Source of the DNA: Bacteroidales bacterium
GTDB taxonomy: Bacteria; Bacteroidota; Bacteroidia; Bacteroidales; UBA10428
Length of the DNA stretch: 57,128 nucleotides
Direction: 5' to 3'
Assembly: GCA_016935615.1 (NCBI GenBank)
Contig: JAFGQO010000198.1
Location: 1 to 57,128, forward strand
The translations under genes were made by a program, and so were the position numbers. Below the pieces are notes generated by a model, which saw nothing but the letters and a program-made list of their open reading frames with translations, searched no databases and had not been told where the DNA came from. How positions within the stretch are numbered: the first letter of the stretch is position 1; each line of letters starts with the position of its first letter. Below are positions 27,095-35,829 of the stretch, one piece after another.

Positions 27095-27907
27095 ATGTCA
27101 TTAATTACCTTAACTACCGATTGGAATAAAAGCGATTACTACCTTGGTGCATTAAAAGGTAAAATATTATCTGTCGATCCTTCAACAATTGTTGTGGATA
27201 TTAATCATCAGATACAACCTTTTAATATCATGCAGGCAGCTTTTGTTTTACGAAATTGCTTTTCTGATTTTCCACAGGGTACGATTCATATTATTGGAGT
27301 GAATGCGGCATTGACATCTAAGAAATCATTGCTTATTTTAAAGATCAAAGGTCATTATTTTATTACTACAGATAATGGCATTTGTGGTTTGATATCTTCC
27401 GAAGAGCCGGAAGCTGTATACAAGGTGAAAAAATCTGAGATTAATAATAATTTTTTAAGCATAGACTCATTCATTAAAACCGCATTTCATATTCTTAAGG
27501 GAGATGAGTTTCGGACTTTCTGTGAACCGGCCGATAAGTATAACAGGCAAGTACCTCTGAGACCTGTAATTGATAAAGATCTTATCAATGGCAGTGTGAT
27601 TTATATTGATTCCTTTTCAAATGCCATTACAAATGTAACAAAGGAGGTTTTTTTAAAGGTTGGACAGAATAAGCCTTATGAAATTTTCATTCAGAGCAAT
27701 CACTACAGGATAGATAAAATTAATGAGACATATGAAGATTCTCTCTCCGGAGAATTGTTGGCAATTTTTAATTCTGTGAATCTTCTTGAAATAGCAATAA
27801 ACCATGGAAATGCTGCAGATCTGCTGAATTTAAAAATTAATTCAGCTGTAAGAATTAAATTTTACAATGAAAAACCGGGGAGCAGATTAACACTAACAGG
27901 AGAATAA
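27095..27907 (+). CDS. SAM hydroxide adenosyltransferase (DUF62 family)
   Basis: This 270-residue protein belongs to the S-adenosyl-L-methionine hydroxide adenosyltransferase family, related to the halogenating fluorinase/chlorinase enzymes. The N-terminal 'LTTDWNKSDYYLGALKGKIL' supplies the conserved Asp for SAM binding. 'IVDINHQIQPFNIMQAAFVLRN' and 'TIHIIGV' complete the N-domain, and a C-terminal beta-barrel domain follows from about residue 165. In hydrolytic members the reaction is SAM plus water to adenosine and methionine. No halogen-pocket signature can be judged by eye. It is 11 bp before mazG. Confidence 0.9.
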   Translation: MSLITLTTDWNKSDYYLGALKGKILSVDPSTIVVDINHQIQPFNIMQAAFVLRNCFSDFPQGTIHIIGVNAALTSKKSLLILKIKGHYFITTDNGICGLISSEEPEAVYKVKKSEINNNFLSIDSFIKTAFHILKGDEFRTFCEPADKYNRQVPLRPVIDKDLINGSVIYIDSFSNAITNVTKEVFLKVGQNKPYEIFIQSNHYRIDKINETYEDSLSGELLAIFNSVNLLEIAINHGNAADLLNLKINSAVRIKFYNEKPGSRLTLTGE

Positions 27908-27918
27908 CTATACTAACA

Positions 27919-28692
27919 ATGGAGAAAAAACTGGAATCGTTCAGGAGATTACTGGATATAATGGATGAATTGCGTGAAAAATGTCCCTGGGACCGGGAAC
28001 AAACAAACGGATCATTAAGAAATTTAACACTGGAAGAAGCTTACGAACTGGCAGAAGCAATAACGGAAAATGATAGTGAAGAAATAAAGAAAGAACTAGG
28101 AGACCTTTTGTTGCATATTGTATTCTATGCTAAAATAGCCTCTGAAGAAAAACAATTTGATATTGGCGATGTTATTGACAGTTTGTGTGAGAAGCTTATT
28201 TTCAGGCACCCTCATGTTTTTGGCAATGTGGATGTAAAAAATGATCCTGAAAATGTGAAAAAAAACTGGGAGGAAATCAAACAACATGAATGTACGAGAT
28301 CTGTTCTGGCAGGTGTGCCTGTGTCTCTGCCTGCATTAATAAAGGCAAACAGAGTGCAGGAGAAAGTGCGGGCTGTGGGTTTCGATTGGGATGTACCGGA
28401 ACAGATCTGGGACAAGGTAAATGAGGAATTGAATGAACTTGAACAGGAAATTAAAAAGGGGGATCATGAGGAAATTGAAAAAGAGTTTGGCGATCTTTTA
28501 TTTTCGGTGGTAAATGCTGCAAGGTTATATGGTATTGATCCGGAAAATGCATTGGAAAGAACAAATCGTAAGTTTATTAAACGATTCAATTATCTGGAGG
28601 AACATACGATTAAAAAGGGGCGTTTGTTGAAAGAAATGACACTTGATGAAATGAACTCGATCTGGGAAAAGGCAAAAGAATTTGATACATAA
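27919..28692 (+). CDS. mazG: Nucleoside triphosphate pyrophosphohydrolase MazG
   Basis: A house-cleaning cytosolic enzyme that converts NTPs to NMP and pyrophosphate. The 257-residue protein has the duplicated MazG fold: 'CPWDREQTNGSLRNLTLEEAYELAEAI' in the first half with the metal-binding 'EIKKELGDLLLHIVFYAKIA', and 'VNEELNELEQEIKKGDHEEIEKEFGDLLFSVVNAAR' in the second. Length and motif set equal those of E. coli MazG. It is translated directly behind the SAM hydroxide adenosyltransferase and followed by a small exported protein on the same strand. Confidence 0.96.
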   Translation: MEKKLESFRRLLDIMDELREKCPWDREQTNGSLRNLTLEEAYELAEAITENDSEEIKKELGDLLLHIVFYAKIASEEKQFDIGDVIDSLCEKLIFRHPHVFGNVDVKNDPENVKKNWEEIKQHECTRSVLAGVPVSLPALIKANRVQEKVRAVGFDWDVPEQIWDKVNEELNELEQEIKKGDHEEIEKEFGDLLFSVVNAARLYGIDPENALERTNRKFIKRFNYLEEHTIKKGRLLKEMTLDEMNSIWEKAKEFDT

Positions 28693-28714
28693 CAATACAA
28701 AGTAATCTCATACG

Positions 28715-29239
28715 ATGAAAGTCAAAACATATCTTAGTTTCATGTTTCTGTTTATAATATCTTACGGTACTTTCGGACAGATCATTAAAACCAGGCTTGA
28801 TTTTGTCGGCGGTATTTCTGCAAGAGAATATCTGCATGGAGGCATAAGGTATCAATACACCGATATTACGCAATTCGGTGTATATTACGGAGGAGATCTG
28901 GGCGTTTATCCGGAAATAGTCACAACATGGTGCTTCGATCATATGATACATTTTGGCAGGCACGGATTTTATTCCAACAGACCTGCCTGGTATGCACGGC
29001 AGGGATACACACATAAAAAAAGCATTGCAGCCGATCGAACGTATAATTTTTCGTATATAAATATAGCAGCTGGAAGAGAATTTGGCATTAACAACTGGTT
29101 GGGCATAAATGCCGATCTGGGCCTGATTATGCAGGTAAGGGAAAGAATGGAGTGGAAAGATACAGGTCTTGATGATATCTATGACAGCCAATGGTACTGG
29201 CTGGCCCTGTTCAGAATTCAGGTATTTGTCTCCCTGTAA
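28715..29239 (+). CDS. Exported beta-rich protein of unknown function
   Basis: A 174-residue protein with a signal peptide of about 22 residues (ending GTFGQ) and a Tyr/Gly-rich mature part ('RYQYTDITQFGVYYGGDLGVYPE', 'HFGRHGFYSNRPAWYARQGYTH', 'YSYINIAAGREFGINNWLGINADLGL'). The sequence looks like strands of a small outer-membrane beta-barrel. It is 22 bp behind mazG and may be co-transcribed, but its function is unrelated. No known family was recognised. Confidence 0.75.
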   Translation: MKVKTYLSFMFLFIISYGTFGQIIKTRLDFVGGISAREYLHGGIRYQYTDITQFGVYYGGDLGVYPEIVTTWCFDHMIHFGRHGFYSNRPAWYARQGYTHKKSIAADRTYNFSYINIAAGREFGINNWLGINADLGLIMQVRERMEWKDTGLDDIYDSQWYWLALFRIQVFVSL

Positions 29240-29252
29240 TTAAAAAATGAGA

Positions 29253-30434
29253 TCACTCTACTTCCGGTTCGTTTTCGTCAGGTTCACGACCCGTAATAGC
29301 TTCATATATTCTTGTAGGAACAGGAGGACAGCCTTTAATAAAAATACCTTTGTCTTTCATGAACCGTGTACAATTGCCAACAAAAACAGTACCTTCCTTT
29401 GCATTATCAACTCCTTTTCCTATGGCAATATGAAACTTGCCGTCGGGCAGAACATAAGGAGTCATATCGTCTTTGAAGCGACGTAAAAAAAGCATTAAAG
29501 TAGATAAACACGCACTGCATGATTCTTTATCGTATACTTTAATGTTCTCAAACTCAACGGAAAGATTTGTGGGCGGAACCTCATAAGGTGAGATATACTC
29601 TTCGTATTTTGCAGGAATTGTTTCATATGCATTGGCTTTAAGCGGCATATTCAGGCGTCTGGAAACCAGGCGCAGATGCGGTATGTCATCGGCTTTCAGA
29701 CCCATCAGAATACAACCATAGACATCGGCTCCCAGAGGATGAAAACTGGCAACGCAAAAATCCGATTGTTTGGCTTTTCCTCCGGAAGGGCCCAGTCCTT
29801 CCATGCCAATATACCCGTCAACAACTGTCAGGTCGGGCAGTAAGATGGTTGCAAGGTCTGAAATAGCCGAATCCAGCGTTTTTTCAGTAAAGGATCCGTT
29901 CAGGTATTCCATCTGGTGGTAACGAACCTTTTCATGGCGGTACAGGCAGCCTTTCATGTTTTTAATACCAAGAGTAACCCCTGTATGCATATGCGTTTTG
30001 GCTACGGGAACCGAAACCAGGATGTCGTATTCATAAATGGGGGAGCATACCTTTGTTTCACTAACAACACGACCGTTAGGAATACTTTTTGATACAGGCG
30101 GATATGCATCAAAATCAATGAGTTTCACTTCGTATTTTTTGGCTACTTCCGTTACTCCTCCTTTTGTAAAAGCTTCCATGGTATCGATGCCTACGAGAGG
30201 ACTTTCACCTACGGCAATATTCGAAGCTCCGGCCTCTTTCATCATTTCTATTACACCGGCAATGGTCTGCGGATGCGTATTATATCCTCGGCCAACAGTT
30301 GCAGCCCTCCCTATATTGGGTTTTATCAGAACAGATTTTCCTTTAATAATGCCAAGATCAAGTGCTGATAACGCCTTTTTCACGTTTTCAAACGGTCCCT
30401 GCTTCCCTGCAATGCTTACAATTGGTTTTTTCAT
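29253..30434 (-). CDS. DUF362-domain protein
   Basis: A 393-residue soluble protein of the DUF362 family, marked by 'KGKSVLIKPNIGRAA', 'DIDFDAYPP'-like segment, 'ILVSVPVAKTHMHTGVTLGIKNMKGCLYRHEKVRYHQM' and 'DLTVVDGYIGMEGLGPSGG'. Members often carry ferredoxin domains and are annotated as iron-sulfur proteins; here only a few cysteines remain in the C-terminal part ('ESCSACLS', 'GNCTRF', 'KGCPPVP'), enough perhaps for one cluster. The biochemical function is unknown. It is monocistronic, convergent with the preceding exported protein. Confidence 0.9.
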   Translation of the reverse strand: MKKPIVSIAGKQGPFENVKKALSALDLGIIKGKSVLIKPNIGRAATVGRGYNTHPQTIAGVIEMMKEAGASNIAVGESPLVGIDTMEAFTKGGVTEVAKKYEVKLIDFDAYPPVSKSIPNGRVVSETKVCSPIYEYDILVSVPVAKTHMHTGVTLGIKNMKGCLYRHEKVRYHQMEYLNGSFTEKTLDSAISDLATILLPDLTVVDGYIGMEGLGPSGGKAKQSDFCVASFHPLGADVYGCILMGLKADDIPHLRLVSRRLNMPLKANAYETIPAKYEEYISPYEVPPTNLSVEFENIKVYDKESCSACLSTLMLFLRRFKDDMTPYVLPDGKFHIAIGKGVDNAKEGTVFVGNCTRFMKDKGIFIKGCPPVPTRIYEAITGREPDENEPEVE

Positions 30435-30450
30435 TACGTGCGAAAGTTAT

Positions 30451-30458
30451 CAAAAATA
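30451..30458 (-). promoter_or_regulatory. Candidate -7 promoter element of the DUF362 gene
   Basis: On the minus strand TATTTTTG fits TAnnTTTG and lies 17 bp upstream of the DUF362 start, implying a very short leader. No clear -33 TTG is seen at the right distance. Confidence 0.3.
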
Positions 30459-30541
30459 GTTAAAATGAAAGAATCAGGATGAACAGAGACTTTGAATTAT
30501 TAAAAAGAACAGATCAATTGAATTATTACAGTTGTAAATAT

Positions 30542-31015
30542 CTAATTATAAGGCCAGTCACCAGATTGCTTAGCGGATAATTGTTCAATAGTTAATTTCA
30601 AGATTACCAATCTTTCAAGATGATGGGTATCATATCTGCCAGTATTCTTTTGCCCGTAATGTTCCATAATAATATCCAATCCTCTGACCTTTCGGGAAGT
30701 TTCGGTGATTATTTCTATTGAACCGAATCCGATAACGGACCGATATTTTGTTGTCCAGTTACATGCTTTTTTACCTTTTACTATACGGCTTGACTGTGTA
30801 ATTTCAAAACACACCTTGTTGTTTTTCCTGATCAAATCGATCTTTTTTCCACTGCCAGCAGAATGAAAATACAAGGCATTATCCCGATAGCCATAGTTAA
30901 ACGGAACAATATACGGAAATTCATCATCTGAAAAGGCCACTCTGCAGATTTCAGATTTCTTCAGAATTTCGTCAATCAAATCCGGATCGCTAATTTCTTT
31001 ATCCGTTCGATGCAT
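30542..31015 (-). CDS. Pyridoxamine 5'-phosphate oxidase-like flavoprotein (NimA-type)
   Basis: A 157-residue split-barrel FMN protein. The start 'RRTDKEISD'-like 'MHRTDKEISDPDLIDEILKKSEICRVAFSDDEFPYIVPFNYGY' is typical of the NimA/nitroimidazole-resistance-like branch. It also has 'LYFHSAGSGKKIDLIRKNNKVCFEI' and the C-terminal 'LVILKLTIEQLSAKQSG'. Family members bind flavin or haem and reduce small molecules; the substrate is not known. It stands alone with 35 bp to the downstream lipoprotein gene on its upstream side. Confidence 0.88.
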   Translation of the reverse strand: MHRTDKEISDPDLIDEILKKSEICRVAFSDDEFPYIVPFNYGYRDNALYFHSAGSGKKIDLIRKNNKVCFEITQSSRIVKGKKACNWTTKYRSVIGFGSIEIITETSRKVRGLDIIMEHYGQKNTGRYDTHHLERLVILKLTIEQLSAKQSGDWPYN

Positions 31016-31050
31016 TTAGTACCTGGTGAATTGAATAAGAAGTCTTGTTT

Positions 31051-31503
31051 TTACCACGCAATGGATTTTGTTCTTGTTGGTGTTTCTGCTTTATTTTCGT
31101 ATATCGTGATTTCTGCACTGCCGGTATTCAGGAATTCAATTCTCAGATCACATGCTACAGGTCCGTATGCTACAAACTGTTGAGATCTTGGATAGGTTTC
31201 ATGCATACCTTCGATTGACCACCCTATCCGGGTTGAGGATAAATATGACCACGAAGCATTAGGATTTCCTGTATGTGTCATCACTACTTTTAGCGAAGTT
31301 CCCTCAGGCAATTCAGCTCTTACACTATAATAATACCAAAGACTATTGGGTTCCGAATGTTTTATTTCAACACTGTCATCTTGAAGTATATTTTCTCCAT
31401 AAATACCTTCTTCAGGATAAAGTATGTCAGTATTATCTTTCTCACAGGAAGTGCCAAAGATTAACGTTAAACTAACGACGACAGAGATAAGGAATATTTT
31501 CAT
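31051..31503 (-). CDS. Small lipoprotein of unknown function
   Basis: A 150-residue lipoprotein. The signal peptide ends in 'FGTSCEKDN', placing the lipidated Cys at about residue 20. The mature domain has beta-sandwich character ('WYYYSVRAELPEGTSLKVVMTHTG', 'WSYLSSTRIGWSIEG', 'ACDLRIEFLNTGSAEITIYEN'). It may be co-transcribed with the downstream PNPOx-like gene (35-bp gap). No family is recognised. Confidence 0.78.
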   Translation of the reverse strand: MKIFLISVVVSLTLIFGTSCEKDNTDILYPEEGIYGENILQDDSVEIKHSEPNSLWYYYSVRAELPEGTSLKVVMTHTGNPNASWSYLSSTRIGWSIEGMHETYPRSQQFVAYGPVACDLRIEFLNTGSAEITIYENKAETPTRTKSIAW

Positions 31504-31893
31504 TGCTTTAATTGTTGATTAATACTATGTCTATATGATGGATTCAATTGATTTTTGGTTGTGTCCTAATTGCTATTAATGTAACATCAGATAAATTTAC
31601 AATGAAAAGCATTACTATATCTTCCTGATTCCGGAAAGTTATTATATGTCTGACTATTCTAATTTTGGTTTGCTTAGAAGCAAGAGATGGCTATGTTTCT
31701 GTTGGGAACGTTTACATTAAGGTAAAAACTTGTGGATATTCTAAATTTAAAATTAGTGTAATTGTTATAATTAACCGTAAATAACAGAAATAATATTACC
31801 TTTGCGGCTCATTTAAGAAATTAATACGACAGGTCCGCGGCGAAATCTCCTTCCTGGCTGGTTTTGATGAGGATCGACAGGAAAGGAAAAATC
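31504..31893. other. Helicase leader and divergent spacer
   Basis: This AT-rich spacer of about 360-390 bp lies between divergent genes. It carries the promoter-like element at 31797-31804 and a leader of about 80 bases with a G+C-rich patch (31832-31842) before the helicase start. DEAD-box helicase mRNAs often have regulatory leaders, but no specific riboswitch or stem is convincing. Confidence 0.4.
31797..31804 (+). promoter_or_regulatory. Candidate -7 promoter element of the DEAD-box helicase gene
   Basis: TACCTTTG fits the Bacteroidota -7 consensus TAnnTTTG exactly. It would give a transcript start near 31810 and an 80-base leader. The -33 region is not clear; the nearest TTG is 32 bp upstream. 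Confidence 0.4.
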
Positions 31894-33582
31894 ATGATCA
31901 ATTTTATGGATTCAGGTCTGCGGCCTGAAATTTTAGATGCTGTTGCTGAAATAGGATTCAATAGCCTGACACCTATTCAGGAAAAAACAATTCCGGTTTT
32001 ACTTCATTCAAAAGGAGATCTGGTGGGACTGGCACAAACCGGTACGGGGAAAACCGCTGCTTTTGGTCTGCCTTTAATACAGTTAACGGATTTACATGGC
32101 CCACAAATACAGACGTTGGTTCTTTGCCCTACGCGTGAATTATGTATTCAGATCAGTCGTGACTTGATACAATATTCATCTAAAATTCCGGGATTCAGGA
32201 TTGTTCCTGTATACGGAGGAGCGAATATGGAAGTGCAGATAAAAGCCCTTAAAAGGGGTTGTCAGATTGTTGTTGGCACACCGGGCAGAGTGTTGGATCT
32301 GATCAGAAGAAAGGTGCTTCATCTTTCAGGTATCCGTTGGCTTATTCTGGATGAAGCGGATGAAATGCTGAATATGGGTTTCAAGGAAGATCTTGATGCG
32401 ATTCTGGATGAAACACCAAAAGAAAGGCAAACATTGTTGTTCTCGGCCACTATGCGGAGGGAGGTTGCTGATATCGCAAATAAATATATGAACAATCCTG
32501 AAGAGATATCGATCGGCAAACGAAATGCCGGAGCTGAGAACATACGTCATGAATATTATATGGTACATTCACGTGACCGTTACCTGGCATTAAAAAGAAT
32601 TGTTGATATTCATCCTGCGGTATATGGTATAGTGTTTTGTCGTACACGTCAGGAAACCAAAGATGTGGCCAGTAAACTTATGCACGATGGCTATAATGCA
32701 GACGCGTTGCATGGAGATCTGTCACAATCTCAGCGCGATTATGCCATGGACAGGTTCAGGTTAAAGAATTTGCAATTGCTGGTGGCGACAGATGTTGCTG
32801 CCAGAGGGCTTGATGTGAATAACCTTACTCATATTATAAACTATAATCTTCCGGATGATCTGGAAGTATATATTCATCGAAGTGGGCGCACGGGAAGGGC
32901 AGGGAAGAGTGGTGTTTCCGTTTCAATAATTCATACGCGTGAGACCGGAAAAATAAAGGACCTTGAGCGGTTGACACAAAAAAGATTTGAACAAAAACCT
33001 GTTCCCGGCGGAAAAGAAGTCTGTGAGAAGCAATTGTTCAATTTGGTTGATAAAGTTGAAAAAGCAGAAGTGGATGAGAAGATTGAACCTTTCCTGCCGG
33101 CAATTTATAAAAAGCTGGAATGGCTGAGTCGTGAGGAGCTTATCAAACATTTTATCTCGGAAGAATTTAACCGGTTTCTTTCGTATTATAAAGAAGCACC
33201 TGACCTGAATGTGAAAGCAGAGAGATCAAATGATCGGGGACCCAAAGGGAAAAACGGCAGTTATTCACGCTTCTTCACAAACCTGGGGTCTAAGAATGGG
33301 ATGGATGCAGGAGGTGTTATTTCGTTGATCAATAAACATACAAAGGGAAGCCGGATTGAGATCGGGAAGATCGATATCATGAAAAAATTTTCCTTTTTTG
33401 AGGTGGCCAAACGAAATGAAACGGAAGTTTTATCAGCCCTGAAGAAAGCAAACTTTAAGGGCATACCTGTAGTTGTTCAGCTTTCAAAACCAGATAACAA
33501 AGGCATAAGACAGGATTCGAATTTCCCCGGGAAAAAAAACAGGAAAAGAACAACCAGTAATTATCGAAGCAGCCGATATTAA
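31894..33582 (+). CDS. DEAD-box RNA helicase with DbpA-type RNA-binding domain
   Basis: This ATP-dependent RNA helicase contains the full motif set: Q motif 'SLTPIQEKTIP', motif I AQTGTGKT, Ia PTREL, II DEAD, III SAT, and VI HRSGRTGRAG. The C-terminal part (about residues 470-545) matches a DbpA-like RNA-binding domain ('SRFFTNLGSKNGMDAGGVISLINKHTKG'), ending in a basic tail. Such enzymes act in ribosome assembly and cold adaptation. The ATG at 31894 is preferred because AGGAAAGGA lies 5-8 bases before it; in-frame ATG and TTG codons at 31867 and 31864 would add 9-10 residues. A terminator-like hairpin follows. Confidence 0.94.
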   Translation: MINFMDSGLRPEILDAVAEIGFNSLTPIQEKTIPVLLHSKGDLVGLAQTGTGKTAAFGLPLIQLTDLHGPQIQTLVLCPTRELCIQISRDLIQYSSKIPGFRIVPVYGGANMEVQIKALKRGCQIVVGTPGRVLDLIRRKVLHLSGIRWLILDEADEMLNMGFKEDLDAILDETPKERQTLLFSATMRREVADIANKYMNNPEEISIGKRNAGAENIRHEYYMVHSRDRYLALKRIVDIHPAVYGIVFCRTRQETKDVASKLMHDGYNADALHGDLSQSQRDYAMDRFRLKNLQLLVATDVAARGLDVNNLTHIINYNLPDDLEVYIHRSGRTGRAGKSGVSVSIIHTRETGKIKDLERLTQKRFEQKPVPGGKEVCEKQLFNLVDKVEKAEVDEKIEPFLPAIYKKLEWLSREELIKHFISEEFNRFLSYYKEAPDLNVKAERSNDRGPKGKNGSYSRFFTNLGSKNGMDAGGVISLINKHTKGSRIEIGKIDIMKKFSFFEVAKRNETEVLSALKKANFKGIPVVVQLSKPDNKGIRQDSNFPGKKNRKRTTSNYRSSRY

Positions 33583-33702
33583 AGGGGATATTTTAATTCT
33601 CCTTCGTGTTCCGCTTCGGACACTTACGCTAAAGCTTCAGCGGCAGTATGCGGACAAGAAGGTGTGGTTTAATTCCCCGTATCTTGCCCCGGAAAAAAGA
33701 GT

Positions 33703-33750
33703 CCAGGGCTTGCCCTGGGGATTAATACCATATTATTAATGCTTTTTTTA
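33703..33750 (+). terminator. Palindrome-rich terminator region after the helicase gene
   Basis: Two inverted repeats follow each other. CCAGGGC/GCCCTGG (33703-33709 with 33712-33718) is GC-rich with a tiny loop. ATTAATA/TATTAAT (33721-33727 with 33734-33740) is followed by GC and seven T's. The second has terminator form; the first could assist. The preceding stretch 33600-33660 also contains several short inverted words (TCCGCTTCGGA). Confidence 0.45.
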
Positions 33751-33844
33751 ATATCCGGCCAGTTTCGTTCTGAATTTGATCAATAACTTTGAATTTCTAT
33801 TCTACGGATGTATGTTTTTTTGAGGAGGTTGTGTTAAAACAAGA

Positions 33845-34636
33845 TTATATCTGGCTTTCAGATTGTAAAAATCCTGCACTTTTGATTGTTTCAGTAAACT
33901 GATTCATAAAACGTGAGGCCGGCGCTCCGTCAACAATATCATGATCAAATGAAACCGTTATACATAGATGTTCCCTCGAAACAAATTCGCCGTCAATTTC
34001 AATAACTTTTTGATTTATACTTCCGATCGTAATCAATACTGTTGCGCTTCCATGAGGTATAAACCAGACAGCCTCTTTGCTAAACATCCCAACAGCCGTA
34101 ACAGCAACTTTCCCATAACGTTTGGCCATTTTTATATTTTTATCGGCAATTCGCACAAATGTTTTCATAAGGAAATCCGGTATATATCGTATCCAGGTCT
34201 GATCGGACAGACTACCAAGCTTATTGGTTTGTTGTTTTTTTGCTTCCCGGATCTCGTTATGTATCTGCAGAAATGTTTTTTCCTGTGCTCTTTTTATTCC
34301 TATCGGTTCAGGAACCTTTTCACCGGCAATTTCTCTTTCGATCAATACACTTATGGTAATATCATCAAGGAGTATAAGTTTTCTGTTTTTAATAAAAGAA
34401 TTGAATTGAGGGTATTCTTTTATTACTTTCGCCAAACATGTTACGATATAGGCTGTCAATGAAAGTTTTCCACCGGTTTTTTCAAAATGTTCCTTTATAA
34501 TGCGACGGGGCCTGGTTATATCAACTTCTGAAATGCAGTGTATCGTGTTTTTCTGTTTTGTGACAGATGCCGAGGCATGAACTGCGCGCCGATTAAAACT
34601 CAGCGGTATACTTTTGTATCCTTTTTTCACTTTCAT
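33845..34636 (-). CDS. E2-type acyltransferase (2-oxo acid dehydrogenase catalytic domain only)
   Basis: A protein of about 263 residues matching only the catalytic domain of dihydrolipoyl acyltransferases. The catalytic HDIVDG (HxxxDG) occurs near the C-terminus, and 'KLSLTAYIVTCLAKVIKEYPQFNSFI' and 'SVLIEREIAGEKVPEP' match the chloramphenicol-acetyltransferase-like fold. There is no lipoyl or peripheral-subunit-binding domain, so it cannot by itself be part of a classical dehydrogenase complex. ATG at 34636 is chosen (AAAGGA upstream); a TTG at 34693 would overlap the methyltransferase gene by 14 bp. The acyl substrate is unknown. Confidence 0.85.
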   Translation of the reverse strand: MKVKKGYKSIPLSFNRRAVHASASVTKQKNTIHCISEVDITRPRRIIKEHFEKTGGKLSLTAYIVTCLAKVIKEYPQFNSFIKNRKLILLDDITISVLIEREIAGEKVPEPIGIKRAQEKTFLQIHNEIREAKKQQTNKLGSLSDQTWIRYIPDFLMKTFVRIADKNIKMAKRYGKVAVTAVGMFSKEAVWFIPHGSATVLITIGSINQKVIEIDGEFVSREHLCITVSFDHDIVDGAPASRFMNQFTETIKSAGFLQSESQI

Positions 34637-34679
34637 TCCTTTACGCTGCGAATAGTAACAATTGCTTTGTATATAATAA

Positions 34680-35528
34680 TCAGGTGACTCCAAATTCTTT
34701 ATGCTTGCTTCTCAATTGATTGCTGACATTATCAAAGTCTTGTTCTTTACTAAATTCAACCATCAGGTGTCCGTCGACCAGGATCTTAGGATCTATTGAA
34801 AGGTGGAAGATCTCTTTATAAACCCTCTTCCTGGTTTCAAAATCAAAATCTTTATTTTTCCTCATGTTCTTTTTGTAGGTAATCCAGTTTGAGATAAGTA
34901 TGAAAGGATAAAAAAGAGGCAATAAAATCAAAGAAGTCGATTTGATACGGGTGAAGTGCAATTTTAAAATTTTAAATCCTGATAATTTGGCTAAAACCCT
35001 TAACTTTTGTATGCCGATAAGAAATATATGACCAAAGTAGATCTCACTGGTAATATCCTGTTTCGACATCCATATGCTATCAAGTTCATTCGGAGGCATG
35101 AAAGAATTGAATCTTTCGCTCTCGGAAAGCAAATAGCTTAATTTCGAACGGATATTTGAATAATTGGGTGTCGTCACCAATAAAACTCCATTTTGTTTGA
35201 GAACTCTGTTAAATTCTTTTAACGCGCTGAACTGGTCGCTAAAATGCTCAATGCCTTCCTGGCAAATGAATGCATCATAAGTTTTGTTCTCAACGGGCAA
35301 TCCTTCCTGAATATTAGCCCTGAGGCATTCCAGTCCTTCAATTTCAAAATATTCAGGAAACAGATCAAAAGGTTTTGGGTGTGCTCCTATTTCTCTTAAT
35401 ATGCGGGAAGTAATGCCATTGCCTGACGGAAAATCAATGACTTTTTTGTCTTTGTAAAAGTCTGCATTTTTAAGCAAATATTTTTTTACATAATACTTGA
35501 TGCTTTTAGGATTGTCTTCATATTTCAT
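34680..35528 (-). CDS. SAM-dependent methyltransferase (class I)
   Basis: A 282-residue protein with the class I Rossmann fold: motif I 'VIDFPSGNGITSRIL' (a variant lacking the usual GxGxG but similar), the acidic strand-2 'FDLFPEYFEIEGL' and 'YDAFICQEGIEHFSDQFSALKEFNRVLKQNGVLLVTTP', typical of Methyltransf_11 or _23. The C-terminal third adds a basic region with a hydrophobic helix ('TSLILLPLFYPFILISNWITYKKN'), suggesting membrane association; similar enzymes modify lipids or cell-surface glycans. It lies just upstream of the E2-type gene on the same strand and is probably co-transcribed with it. Confidence 0.88.
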   Translation of the reverse strand: MKYEDNPKSIKYYVKKYLLKNADFYKDKKVIDFPSGNGITSRILREIGAHPKPFDLFPEYFEIEGLECLRANIQEGLPVENKTYDAFICQEGIEHFSDQFSALKEFNRVLKQNGVLLVTTPNYSNIRSKLSYLLSESERFNSFMPPNELDSIWMSKQDITSEIYFGHIFLIGIQKLRVLAKLSGFKILKLHFTRIKSTSLILLPLFYPFILISNWITYKKNMRKNKDFDFETRKRVYKEIFHLSIDPKILVDGHLMVEFSKEQDFDNVSNQLRSKHKEFGVT

Positions 35529-35829
35529 TCGAACAAAATTGTATTAAACATCAATTATTCCAATACTTACACCATTTAATTTTTTACTCCATACAGACAA
35601 ACTCTTGGCCTCCACTATTTTATTCATCGCCAATTGTGTTTGTGCAATGAAGAATGAACTTCTGTGAATGAGGGTTTCATGTGGTCCTGTTATCTTTTTC
35701 CAGGCAGTAAGTTAAGCAAATAAATCATAACTTAAAGTTATATGAAAAAAGCAGCTAGTATGACAGAGAATTCAATTAACATCGAGATACTATTTATTGT
35801 GAATACAATAGTTTTTTGAGTCTCTCTAG
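35529..35829. other. 301-bp spacer between the HdrED gene and the methyltransferase
   Basis: This gene-free AT-rich stretch contains an exact 15-bp dyad, ATAACTT-A-AAGTTAT (35727-35741). The spacer separates the Hdr-like operon end (35830) from the methyltransferase start (35528), so it holds the methyltransferase promoter and the Hdr operon 3' end. No terminator with a T-run is obvious. Confidence 0.45.

Noticed and set aside
33600-33660. TCCGCTTCGGA-like words after the helicase gene as a small RNA
   Set aside because: Only short inverted words are present and no promoter or conserved fold can be seen.
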